A stretch of DNA of 7,528 nucleotides from Akkermansia muciniphila (GTDB taxonomy: Bacteria; Verrucomicrobiota; Verrucomicrobiia; Verrucomicrobiales; Akkermansiaceae). Of this stretch, positions 1 to 5,988 are shown one piece after another. The notes under the pieces were generated by a model. It had not been told where the DNA came from. It searched no databases and saw nothing but the letters and a program-made list of their open reading frames with translations. The stretch lies in NCBI GenBank assembly GCA_945870545.1, contig CAMBTF010000076.1, positions 1 through 7,528 of the forward strand. Direction: 5' to 3'. Made by a program: the position numbers and the translations under genes. Position 1 is the stretch's first letter. Every line of letters starts with the position of its first letter.

Positions 1-432
1 ATCGAGGATGAAAAGATGACCGCCGGGCTTGAGGACGCGGCGCATTTCTCGGAGTGCGAGCGGATAATCGCCCATGTTCCGCAGGCCGAAGGCGACGGTA
101 ACGACATCGAATTCATCGTTGGGGAAAGGTAGATCGAGGGCATCGGCGACGAGGGTTTTCCTGACCCCGCGCGAGGAGGCGTGGGCGAGCATTTCCGCGC
201 AGAAATCCGTGGCCATCACCTCGCAGTCCGGGATCTCGTCCTGGATTTTCAAGGCAAGGTCACCGGTGCCGCTGGCCACGTCCATGAGCTTGCGGGGGCG
301 GAGCTGCTTGATGCGTTTCGTGACGACATGCCGCCACCAAAAATCCATGCCGCCGGAGAGGACATGGTTGGTGAGCACATAACGATCCGCAATGCGGGCG
401 AAGGCGTTCCTGACGTAGGCGGGATCGGGCAT
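1..432 (-). CDS. menG: UbiE/MenG-type quinone C-methyltransferase (3' part missing)
   Basis: The visible 144 residues are the N-terminal part of a class I SAM-dependent methyltransferase that methylates the quinone ring in the last steps of menaquinone (MenG) or ubiquinone (UbiE) synthesis. The reading frame starts MPDPAYVRNAFARIADRY, followed by the SAM-binding motif I MDVASGTGDLA at about residues 70-80. The family signature FGLRNMGDY lies at about 112-120, and RRVLKPGGHLFILD closes the visible part. Family members are usually 230-250 residues, so about 90-100 C-terminal residues lie beyond the left edge. The ATG at 430-432 is chosen because it gives the usual short N-terminus and lies 9 bases after the trpB stop. 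No clear Shine-Dalgarno sequence precedes it, so translation may depend on coupling to trpB. Menaquinone or ubiquinone use cannot be decided from this fragment; the symbol is the likelier choice only if the host makes menaquinone. Confidence 0.9.
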   Translation of the reverse strand, partial: MPDPAYVRNAFARIADRYVLTNHVLSGGMDFWWRHVVTKRIKQLRPRKLMDVASGTGDLALKIQDEIPDCEVMATDFCAEMLAHASSRGVRKTLVADALDLPFPNDEFDVVTVAFGLRNMGDYPLALREMRRVLKPGGHLFILD

Positions 433-441
433 CGGGATGGA

Positions 442-1698
442 TCAAAGCAGGTATCTCGCGGCTTGCTCGACGTCCTTGTCGCCGCGACCGGAGAGGTTGG
501 CGATGATGAGATAGTTTTCCGGCAACGAGGCCGCGACCTTGGAAATGTAGGCGATGGCGTGGGCGCTTTCGAGGGCGGGAATGATGCCCTCGGTGTGGGC
601 GAGTTCCTTGAAAGCGGCGAGCGCCTCGTCGTCGGTGGCGTAGGTGTATTCCACGCGGCCGGCCTCCTGGAGAAAGGCATGCTCGGGGCCGATGGCGGCG
701 TAGTCGAGCCCGGCGGAAACGGAATGGGTGAGTTCGATCTGGCCGTCGTCGTTGGCGAGCAGCCAGGTTTTCGTGCCCTGGAGGATGCCGAGTTTCCCGC
801 CTTGGAAACGCGCGGCGTGGCGCTCCGGGATGATCCCGTCACCGCCGGCCTCGACCCCGACCATGCGGACGTTTTCATCCCCGAGGAACGGGTGAAACAG
901 GCCGATCGCGTTCGATCCGCCGCCGACGCAAGCGACGAGCATGTCCGGCAGTCGGCCTTCGCGCTCCAGGATTTGCTCCCGGGTCTCGACCCCGATCACG
1001 CGGTGGAAATCGCGGACGATCATGGGAAAAGGATGCGAGCCGAGCGCGGAGCCGATGATGTAATGCGTGTTCTCCACGCTGGCGACCCAGTCGCGCATGG
1101 CTTCATTCACCGCCTCCTTGAGCGTGGCCTGCCCGGCGGTGACGGCGCGGACTTCCGCACCCATCAGGCGCATCCGGGCGACGTTGAGCGCCTGCCTTTC
1201 CATATCCACCTTGCCCATGTAAACCACGCACTCCATCCCAAAGCGGGCGCACACCGTGGCGGTGGCAACGCCGTGCTGGCCAGCTCCCGTTTCCGCGATG
1301 ATGCGGGTTTTTCCGAGGCGCTTCGCGAGTATGATCTGGCCGAGGGCGTTATTGATCTTGTGCGCGCCGGTGTGGAGCAAGTCCTCGCGTTTCAGATAAA
1401 TTTTCGCGCCGCCGAGCTTCTCCGTCCAGCGCTCCGCGAAATACAGCGGAGTGGGCCGGCCGACGTAGTTTTTCAGGAGATCGTCGAGCTCCGCCTGGAA
1501 CGCGGGATCAGCCTTGGCCTCGGCATAGGCTTTGGCGAGATCCTGGAGCGGAGTCATCAGGGTCTCGGGGACGAACATCCCTCCGAATTGTCCGAAGTGT
1601 CCCTTCGAGTCGGGTAGTGTGGGTGCTGCGACGGGTGGGTGGGCGGCTGCGGTGGGTGGGTGGGCGGCTGCGGTGGGTGGGTGGGCGATTACAGTCAT
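442..1698 (-). CDS. trpB: Tryptophan synthase beta chain (TrpB1 type)
   Basis: This PLP enzyme condenses indole with L-serine to give L-tryptophan in the cytoplasm, normally in an alpha2-beta2 complex with TrpA. The 418-residue product carries the PLP lysine K114 in HTGAHKINN, the catalytic glutamate E136 in ETGAGQHG, the PLP-phosphate loop GGGSNAIG at 259-266, and E377 in ALESAHA. It also has the C-terminal LSGRGDKD near 402-409. K114 and E136 are both shifted by 27 from the enterobacterial numbers (K87, E109), so the protein has an N-terminal extension of roughly that size, made of an Ala/His/Pro/Thr repeat. The ATG at 1696-1698 is preferred because it forms an ATGA overlap with the upstream stop; an in-frame TTG at 1710 would add only four residues. 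No trpA or other trp gene is visible on either side, which is unusual for this form. The beta-chain assignment is certain. Confidence 0.97.
   Translation of the reverse strand: MTVIAHPPTAAAHPPTAAAHPPVAAPTLPDSKGHFGQFGGMFVPETLMTPLQDLAKAYAEAKADPAFQAELDDLLKNYVGRPTPLYFAERWTEKLGGAKIYLKREDLLHTGAHKINNALGQIILAKRLGKTRIIAETGAGQHGVATATVCARFGMECVVYMGKVDMERQALNVARMRLMGAEVRAVTAGQATLKEAVNEAMRDWVASVENTHYIIGSALGSHPFPMIVRDFHRVIGVETREQILEREGRLPDMLVACVGGGSNAIGLFHPFLGDENVRMVGVEAGGDGIIPERHAARFQGGKLGILQGTKTWLLANDDGQIELTHSVSAGLDYAAIGPEHAFLQEAGRVEYTYATDDEALAAFKELAHTEGIIPALESAHAIAYISKVAASLPENYLIIANLSGRGDKDVEQAARYLL
1624..1686. repeat. 21-base tandem repeat in the 5' end of trpB
   Basis: Three in-phase 21-base units encode [14 protein letters not shown] and AHPPVAA just after the fourth residue of TrpB. 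The first two units (1666-1686 and 1645-1665, read on the minus strand) are identical. The third (1624-1644) differs in its last nine bases. Because the unit is a multiple of three, gain or loss of copies would keep the gene in frame. On the plus strand the repeat is rich in GGG runs separated by single bases (GGGTGGGTGGGCGG twice, then GGGTGGGTGGGCG), a pattern able to form G-quadruplexes on the template strand of trpB. The encoded stretch is probably a flexible, disordered tail outside the catalytic fold. Confidence 0.9.
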
Positions 1699-2420
1699 GG
1701 CAATTTCCAAACGGGTTTGAGCTTCTCGTATTCGGCGCGGGGCAACAGGACGTAAAGCGGGCGGCGGCCCGGGTCAACTGCTGCGATGATCTGGCGGAGC
1801 CGATCCTCGGACATCGTGGTGCATCCGGCCGTGGCCGCTGCGCCATCGCGACGCCAGATGTGGAAAAAAATCGAGGAACCGCCGTGCGGAACCACGCGCG
1901 GCGGCGCGTTGTGGGCGATGAACAGTTTCAGCGAATGCGGGTAATCGTCCTGCACCATCTGCGCTTTTTTCTCCCACGGTGTGGAGGGTTCGCGGTCGAG
2001 GGTGAGGAAACGGTTGTAGTGTTCCGAGTCGCCGTCCTCCACCCAGAGATCGCGGGAAGTGACCTGATGATAAAAGGTCTTGGGGTGCTTTTTCACGCTC
2101 TTGTGGATGCCCCACACGCCGCCCAGATCGAACACCCCGGCGGGCGAGCGAGCATCGCCCTCCTTTTTCAGCACCGCCCCGGCAGGAATCGGATGCATCC
2201 CCCTGCCCCACACCAAGCCCTTGCTGCCCAGCCGTCCTTTCCAATCATCCCCGACCTTGCGCCAGCTCCCGCCCTTTTTCTCGAAATAGGAAAGCGTCAC
2301 ATGCGAGCTATCCCAACCCTCTGCCACCCCGACCACGCACTGCTCCGATCCGGAAGGCAGCTGGAACGCGGGGGAAATGAGCGTGGCGAAAAAGTAGCAA
2401 GCCAGCGAAACGGATTTCAT
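1695..2420 (-). CDS. Secreted L,D-transpeptidase-like (YkuD-fold) protein
   Basis: The 241-residue product looks like a member of the YkuD-fold L,D-transpeptidase group (of the COG3786 kind), enzymes that cross-link or otherwise act on peptidoglycan through a catalytic cysteine. The N-terminus [20 protein letters not shown] is a typical Sec signal sequence with probable cleavage near residue 20, so the protein should act outside the cytoplasmic membrane. Supporting motifs are [13 protein letters not shown] at 85-97, typical of this subgroup, and the catalytic region FFHIWR followed by ATAGCTTM. The probable pair is H187 and C200, with the GCT form in place of the HGC/RGC of classical YkuD proteins. 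The ATG at 2418-2420 directly starts the signal peptide. Its TGA stop overlaps the trpB start by four bases, so the two are very likely co-transcribed, though no functional link is obvious. Family is fairly sure; the exact reaction is not. Confidence 0.85.
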   Translation of the reverse strand: MKSVSLACYFFATLISPAFQLPSGSEQCVVGVAEGWDSSHVTLSYFEKKGGSWRKVGDDWKGRLGSKGLVWGRGMHPIPAGAVLKKEGDARSPAGVFDLGGVWGIHKSVKKHPKTFYHQVTSRDLWVEDGDSEHYNRFLTLDREPSTPWEKKAQMVQDDYPHSLKLFIAHNAPPRVVPHGGSSIFFHIWRRDGAAATAGCTTMSEDRLRQIIAAVDPGRRPLYVLLPRAEYEKLKPVWKLP

Positions 2421-2556
2421 GGTCTGAGTGTGGCTCGCGATGCGCGGGTGCGCAAACGATTGTAGCGGGAAGGTGGGGGGAGGCGAATGGCATCATTAGC
2501 CCACGATCCCAAAAAATGGGTTTCCAACGCGATGGGACAGACGCATCCTCCCCCCC
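2421..2556. other. Divergent intergenic region
   Basis: This 136-base gap separates the leftward transpeptidase-trpB-menG unit from the rightward M42 peptidase unit and must hold the promoters for both. It contains a purine-rich stretch on the plus strand (about 2466-2484, with a run of six G), a short inverted repeat CCCA-AAAAA-TGGG at 2508-2520 and a C-run directly before the M42 start codon. The only promoter-like match I find is on the minus strand. I see no good sigma-70 match for the rightward unit and no recognisable regulator operator. Confidence 0.6.
2459..2487 (-). promoter_or_regulatory. Possible sigma-70-type promoter for the transpeptidase-trpB-menG unit
   Basis: Read on the minus strand, TACAAT at 2464-2459 matches the -10 consensus in five of six bases. 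At 17 bases upstream, TTCGCC at 2487-2482 matches the -35 consensus in only three of six. Transcription would begin near 2452 and give a leader of about 30 bases before the ATG at 2420. The -10 box and the spacing are good but the -35 is poor, so this is a weak prediction. Confidence 0.3.
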
Positions 2557-3636
2557 ATGCGAGCGAAAGCCCTTTCCCTGTTGCAGGAACTCACCGAAGC
2601 CCATTCCGTTTCCGGCCACGAAGACGAGGTGCGGGCGATCTTCACCGACGAGCTCACCGACATCGGGCCATTAGCGGCGGACAGGAACGGCTCGGTGATC
2701 TGCGCCCACACCAACGAGGGGCCGCGGGTGCTCATCGCGGGGCACATGGATGAGGTCGGCTTCATGGCGCAGAACCTCACGCCGGACGGGTTCATCCAGT
2801 TCGTGCCCATCGGCGGGTGGTGGCCGCAGGTGATGCTGGCGCAGCGGGTGCAGATCCTGACGCGCGGCGGCGAGAAAATCCTCGGCGTCACCGGCAGCCG
2901 TCCGCCGCACCACATCCCCGCCGCGCAGCGTGACAACGCAGTACCGGTCGAGGCGATGTTCATCGATGTGGGAGCGACTTCGCGGCGGGAGCTGGTCGAG
3001 GATTTCGGGATCTCCATCGGCGATCCGATCGCGCCGTGGTCGCCGTTCACGCCGCTGTTCCGGCCGGGGCGTTTCATGGCAAAGGCTTTCGACAACAGGG
3101 TGGGCATGGCCTGCGTGATCCAAGCGGCGCAGGAGCTGGCAGGCACAGACCACCCGAACGAACTGATTTTCGCGGGCAGCGTGCAGGAGGAGGTCGGTCT
3201 GCGCGGGGCGAAGACGCTGGCGAATTTCGTGAAACCTGATGTCGCCATTGTGTTGGAGGGACCGCCGGCTGATGACACGCCGGGTTTCAACCTCATGGAA
3301 AGTCAGGGCAAGCTCGGCGGCGGCGTGCAGATCCGGCTTTATGATCCCACCGCGATCACAAACCCCCGCCTCGCGGATCTCGTAATTGAGACCGCGCGGC
3401 GTGCGAACATTCCTTTTCAAGTAACCGTCCGCCGCAGTGGTGGCACCGACGCGGGTTCTTTCCACCTCGCGAACCACGGCGTCCCCTCCATCGTCCTCGG
3501 CACGCCCGCCCGCTACATCCACTCCCACAACGCGATCATCGATATCGACGACTACCTCGCAATGCTGCAGCTCACCATCGCCCTCGCCGGGGTCCTAGAT
3601 GAATCGACGGTGGATTCGCTGACCAGGTATCTGTGA
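2557..3636 (+). CDS. M42 family metallo-aminopeptidase
   Basis: This 359-residue protein is a co-catalytic two-metal (zinc or cobalt) aminopeptidase of peptidase family M42, the group of tetrahedral TET-type aminopeptidases and glutamyl aminopeptidases that trim short peptides in the cytoplasm. The expected residues are in order: H63 and catalytic D65 in AGHMDEVGF, the bridging D179 in FDNRVGMA, the general base E211 with E212 in SVQEEVGLRGA, and H323 in RYIHSHNAIID. SGGTDAGSFHL lies at 294-304. E234 in LEGPPADDTPG sits where many members have Asp, also a metal ligand. The length is normal and the start MRAKALSLLQELTEAHSVSGHEDEV is typical of the family. There is no Shine-Dalgarno sequence: the ATG follows a C-rich stretch, and the in-frame TAG at 2497-2499 rules out an earlier start. 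The next gene begins within its stop codon. Peptide preference cannot be read from the sequence. Confidence 0.95.
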   Translation: MRAKALSLLQELTEAHSVSGHEDEVRAIFTDELTDIGPLAADRNGSVICAHTNEGPRVLIAGHMDEVGFMAQNLTPDGFIQFVPIGGWWPQVMLAQRVQILTRGGEKILGVTGSRPPHHIPAAQRDNAVPVEAMFIDVGATSRRELVEDFGISIGDPIAPWSPFTPLFRPGRFMAKAFDNRVGMACVIQAAQELAGTDHPNELIFAGSVQEEVGLRGAKTLANFVKPDVAIVLEGPPADDTPGFNLMESQGKLGGGVQIRLYDPTAITNPRLADLVIETARRANIPFQVTVRRSGGTDAGSFHLANHGVPSIVLGTPARYIHSHNAIIDIDDYLAMLQLTIALAGVLDESTVDSLTRYL

Positions 3637-4145
3637 TAAAAACGACCGAACAGTTAGAGATCCGCTGGGGCGTTTCAGAGAGCCCGTTCGGAAAAATGTT
3701 TGTCGCGGAAAGTGCGTATGGAATCACGCACCTTTCGTTTTTCGATGGCGATGAAAAGGAGTCACTGAATGTGCTGCGCGGGGATTTACCGAAGTCTGAC
3801 TTGGTGCGGGATGACGGATTCGTGGGTAAGATGGCGAAGCGGATTTTTTCCGGTAAATCGTTTGATGAATTTCGGCTCCACATGAAAGGCACGCCTTTCC
3901 AAGAGAGGGTGTGGCAGGCGTTGCGGAAGATTCCGCCGGGCGAGGTTTCCACCTACGGAAAGATTGCCGCAAAGTTGGGGATGCCCGGAGCGTCCCGCGC
4001 GGTGGGCAGCGCGGTCGGCGCGAACCGTATTTCACTCCTTATCCCCTGCCACCGCGTGATCCGCACGGACGGCGGGCTGGGCGGCTACCGCTGGGGCATG
4101 GGACGGAAGCGTGCATTGCTCGCGGCGGAGATCACTCTACGGTGA
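3633..4145 (+). CDS. ogt: Methylated-DNA-[protein]-cysteine S-methyltransferase
   Basis: This suicide DNA-repair protein transfers the alkyl group from O6-alkylguanine (and O4-alkylthymine) to its own cysteine. The 170-residue product has the C-terminal ATase domain. GTPFQERVWQALRKIPPGEVSTYGKIA spans about 86-112 and carries the helix-turn-helix lead-in, followed by SRAVGSAVGANR with the probable arginine finger R122 and N131. The active-site PCHRV is at 138-142, with acceptor C139, and then GGLGGYRWG. The N-terminal half (1-85) is the short variable domain; there is no Ada-type regulatory domain. The start is taken as GTG at 3633-3635, whose GTGA overlaps the M42 stop, with only a weak AGG upstream. 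The first ATG inside (residue 22) would cut into the first beta strand. It is a downstream partner of the M42 gene, and its end overlaps the end of glmS on the other strand by 14 bases. The symbol follows the short Ogt-like form. Confidence 0.94.
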   Translation: MIKTTEQLEIRWGVSESPFGKMFVAESAYGITHLSFFDGDEKESLNVLRGDLPKSDLVRDDGFVGKMAKRIFSGKSFDEFRLHMKGTPFQERVWQALRKIPPGEVSTYGKIAAKLGMPGASRAVGSAVGANRISLLIPCHRVIRTDGGLGGYRWGMGRKRALLAAEITLR

Positions 4146-5973
4146 CGCTTTTCGCGAGGTTGCGCGGCTGGTCGATCTCGCAGCCGCGCAGGCGGGCGAC
4201 GTGATAGGAGAAAAGCTGCAACGCAACCGTGGCGGGGATGGTCGCGACAAGCGGATGGGCGGCTGGTATTGCAATGAAATCATCCATCACCTGCTCCGCC
4301 TCATGGTCGCCTTCGGTGATGATTCCGAGGATCCTCGCGCCACGCGCGCGGCATTCCTCGACGTTGCCGAGCGTCTTATCCTTGGCGGGGCCCTCGCAGG
4401 CGACGGCGATGACGGGCGTACCTTCCTGCAACAAAGCAATGGGGCCGTGCTTCAGCTCCGCGGCATGGTATCCCTCCGCGTGGATGTAGGAAATTTCCTT
4501 CAGCTTGAGCGCGCCCTCGAGAGCCACGGGATACATCGGCCCGCGCCCGATGAAGAACGCGTGTTCGTTCCCCACGTAGCGCGCAGCGATTTCCGCAATG
4601 CTGTCGTCCTGCGCGATCACGCGCCGCACGAGCTCGGGAATGGCTTCGATTTCACGCGCCAGTTTCAGTCCCTCGTCGCGGCAAAATCTGCGTCCTCTAC
4701 CGAGTTTCAGAGCCATCATCAGCAGCACGCTCACTTGGCAGGTGAAGGCCTTGGTGGACGCCACGGAAATTTCCGGCCCGGCGTGGAGATAGACGCCGCA
4801 ACCGGTTTCCCGCGCGATGGTAGAGCCGATCACATTCACAAGGCTCATCACGAAGGCGCCCTTCTGCCGCGCCTCGATTACGGCGGCGAGCGTGTCGGCG
4901 GTCTCGCCGGATTGGGAAATCGCAACGACGAGATCGCGGTTGCCGAGAATGGGATTCCGGTAGCGGAACTCCGCCGCCTGCCGCGCCTCCGCGTGGATGT
5001 CCGCGAGATCCCCGAAGGCATACTCTCCAACCATCGCGGCGTGCAGCGAGGTGCCGCAGCCGACCATTACCACGCGTGAAATGTCCGCCAACTCGCGCGG
5101 CGAGGAGCCCATCCCGGCGAGCACCGAAGAGCCGGTCTGGAGATCCAGACGGCCGCGGATTGCATTCGCCAGCGAGTCCGGCTGCTCATGGATTTCCTTG
5201 AGCATGAAATGCGCATAACCGCCTTTTTCCGACGCCGCCGCATCGAGACCCAGCTCCGCGATCTCGCGGGTGACGGGCAGGTTGTCGAGGTCGCGAATGT
5301 CCACGGCATCGGCGGTGACGACCGCGATGTCATTATCATCTAGGTAAATCACGCGCTGCGTGTGGGCGAGAATCGCGGTGGCATCGGAGGCAATGATCGA
5401 TTCGCCGTGGCCGACGCCGATCACGATGGGACTGCCGCGCCGCGCGGTGATAATGCGACCGGTTTCGCGCGAGGAAACAACCGCGATTCCAAACGTCCCT
5501 TCCACCTGATGGAGCGCGTCGCGGACGGCCTGCAGGAGATCGCCCTTGTCACAATCACCAATGAGATGGGCGAGCACCTCGGTGTCGGTTTCCGAGAGGA
5601 AATGGTGGCCTTTGTTTTCGAGCCGCGCGCGCAGGGAACGGTAGTTCCCGATGATGCCGTTGTGGACGAGCGCGATATGGCCGGACTTGTCGAGGTGCGG
5701 GTGGGCGTTCGCCTCCGTCGGCGGGCCGTGGGTGGCCCAGCGGGTGTGGGCGATGCCGGTGCCCGCCCTTTGGAAAAGCTCCGCGTCCCAATCGGCGCGC
5801 GCCCTTTCATTGAGGTTCGCGACTTTTCCGACAGCTCTCGAAACGTGCAGGACCTGGCCGTCCAACAGGGCAAGCCCCGCCGAGTCGTAACCGCGGTATT
5901 CCAGCCTTCTCAACCCGCCGATCAAGACGGATGCCGCGTTCGCTTTTCCAATGTATCCTACGATTCCGCACAT
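4132..5973 (-). CDS. glmS: Glutamine-fructose-6-phosphate aminotransferase (isomerizing)
   Basis: GlmS makes glucosamine-6-phosphate from fructose-6-phosphate and glutamine, the first committed step to UDP-GlcNAc for peptidoglycan and lipopolysaccharide. The 613-residue protein is close to the usual 609. It begins MCGIVGYIG, so C2 becomes the N-terminal nucleophile after Met removal. The glutaminase domain (about 1-240) shows HTRWATHG at 76-83, VHNG at 103-106 and SETDTE at 127-132. The two SIS domains carry CGTSLHA (306-312), SQSGETADT (353-361) and the isomerase region ALKLKEISYIHAEG with K490, E493 and then H509 in LKHGP. The C-terminal lid ends NLAKSVTVE with K608. A GGAAAG sequence 8 bases before the ATG is a fair ribosome-binding site. 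It is the third gene of the glmM-acetyltransferase operon, 15 bases after the preceding stop. There is no room for a glmS ribozyme upstream. Its last codons contain a perfect hairpin. Confidence 0.98.
   Translation of the reverse strand: MCGIVGYIGKANAASVLIGGLRRLEYRGYDSAGLALLDGQVLHVSRAVGKVANLNERARADWDAELFQRAGTGIAHTRWATHGPPTEANAHPHLDKSGHIALVHNGIIGNYRSLRARLENKGHHFLSETDTEVLAHLIGDCDKGDLLQAVRDALHQVEGTFGIAVVSSRETGRIITARRGSPIVIGVGHGESIIASDATAILAHTQRVIYLDDNDIAVVTADAVDIRDLDNLPVTREIAELGLDAAASEKGGYAHFMLKEIHEQPDSLANAIRGRLDLQTGSSVLAGMGSSPRELADISRVVMVGCGTSLHAAMVGEYAFGDLADIHAEARQAAEFRYRNPILGNRDLVVAISQSGETADTLAAVIEARQKGAFVMSLVNVIGSTIARETGCGVYLHAGPEISVASTKAFTCQVSVLLMMALKLGRGRRFCRDEGLKLAREIEAIPELVRRVIAQDDSIAEIAARYVGNEHAFFIGRGPMYPVALEGALKLKEISYIHAEGYHAAELKHGPIALLQEGTPVIAVACEGPAKDKTLGNVEECRARGARILGIITEGDHEAEQVMDDFIAIPAAHPLVATIPATVALQLFSYHVARLRGCEIDQPRNLAKSVTVE
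4161..4190. repeat. Perfect 10-bp inverted repeat at the ogt/glmS convergence
   Basis: TGCGCGGCTG (4161-4170) and its exact reverse complement CAGCCGCGCA (4181-4190) flank a 10-base loop. The repeat lies 15 bases after the alkyltransferase stop and also inside the codons for LRGCEIDQPR near the GlmS C-terminus. Neither side is followed by a T-tract, so it is not a standard intrinsic terminator. It could still form a stable hairpin in transcripts from either strand and mark 3' ends where there is no free intergenic space. Being within a conserved coding stretch, it may also be a chance product of GC-rich codons. Confidence 0.5.
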
Positions 5974-5988
5974 AATGTTATCTTTCCG

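Noticed and set aside
181..1617. Long plus-strand open frame of 478 codons opposite trpB and menG
   Set aside because: It is antisense to clear trpB and menG coding and has no recognisable motifs. Long antisense frames are expected from GC-rich codon use.
1617..2465. Plus-strand open frame of 282 codons opposite the transpeptidase gene
   Set aside because: It is antisense to a protein with a signal peptide and active-site motifs, and it shows no family features.
2508..2520. Inverted repeat CCCA-AAAAA-TGGG as an operator or terminator
   Set aside because: The stem is only four base pairs and does not extend, so it is likely to be chance.
2496..2545. Possible 16-codon leader peptide on the minus strand before the transpeptidase gene
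   Set aside because: The GGGGGGAGG run is directly against the ATG with no spacer, the peptide has no Trp or other regulatory codon run, and no attenuator hairpins follow. It also lies upstream of the only promoter-like match.
4111..5079. Plus-strand open frame of 322 codons opposite glmS, and a similar one at 5362-6246
   Set aside because: Both are shadows of glmS and the beta-helix gene, with low-complexity antisense translations and no motifs.
5974..5988. glmS ribozyme or riboswitch upstream of glmS
   Set aside because: Only 15 bases separate glmS from the preceding gene, too few for the ribozyme, and nothing in them resembles its core.
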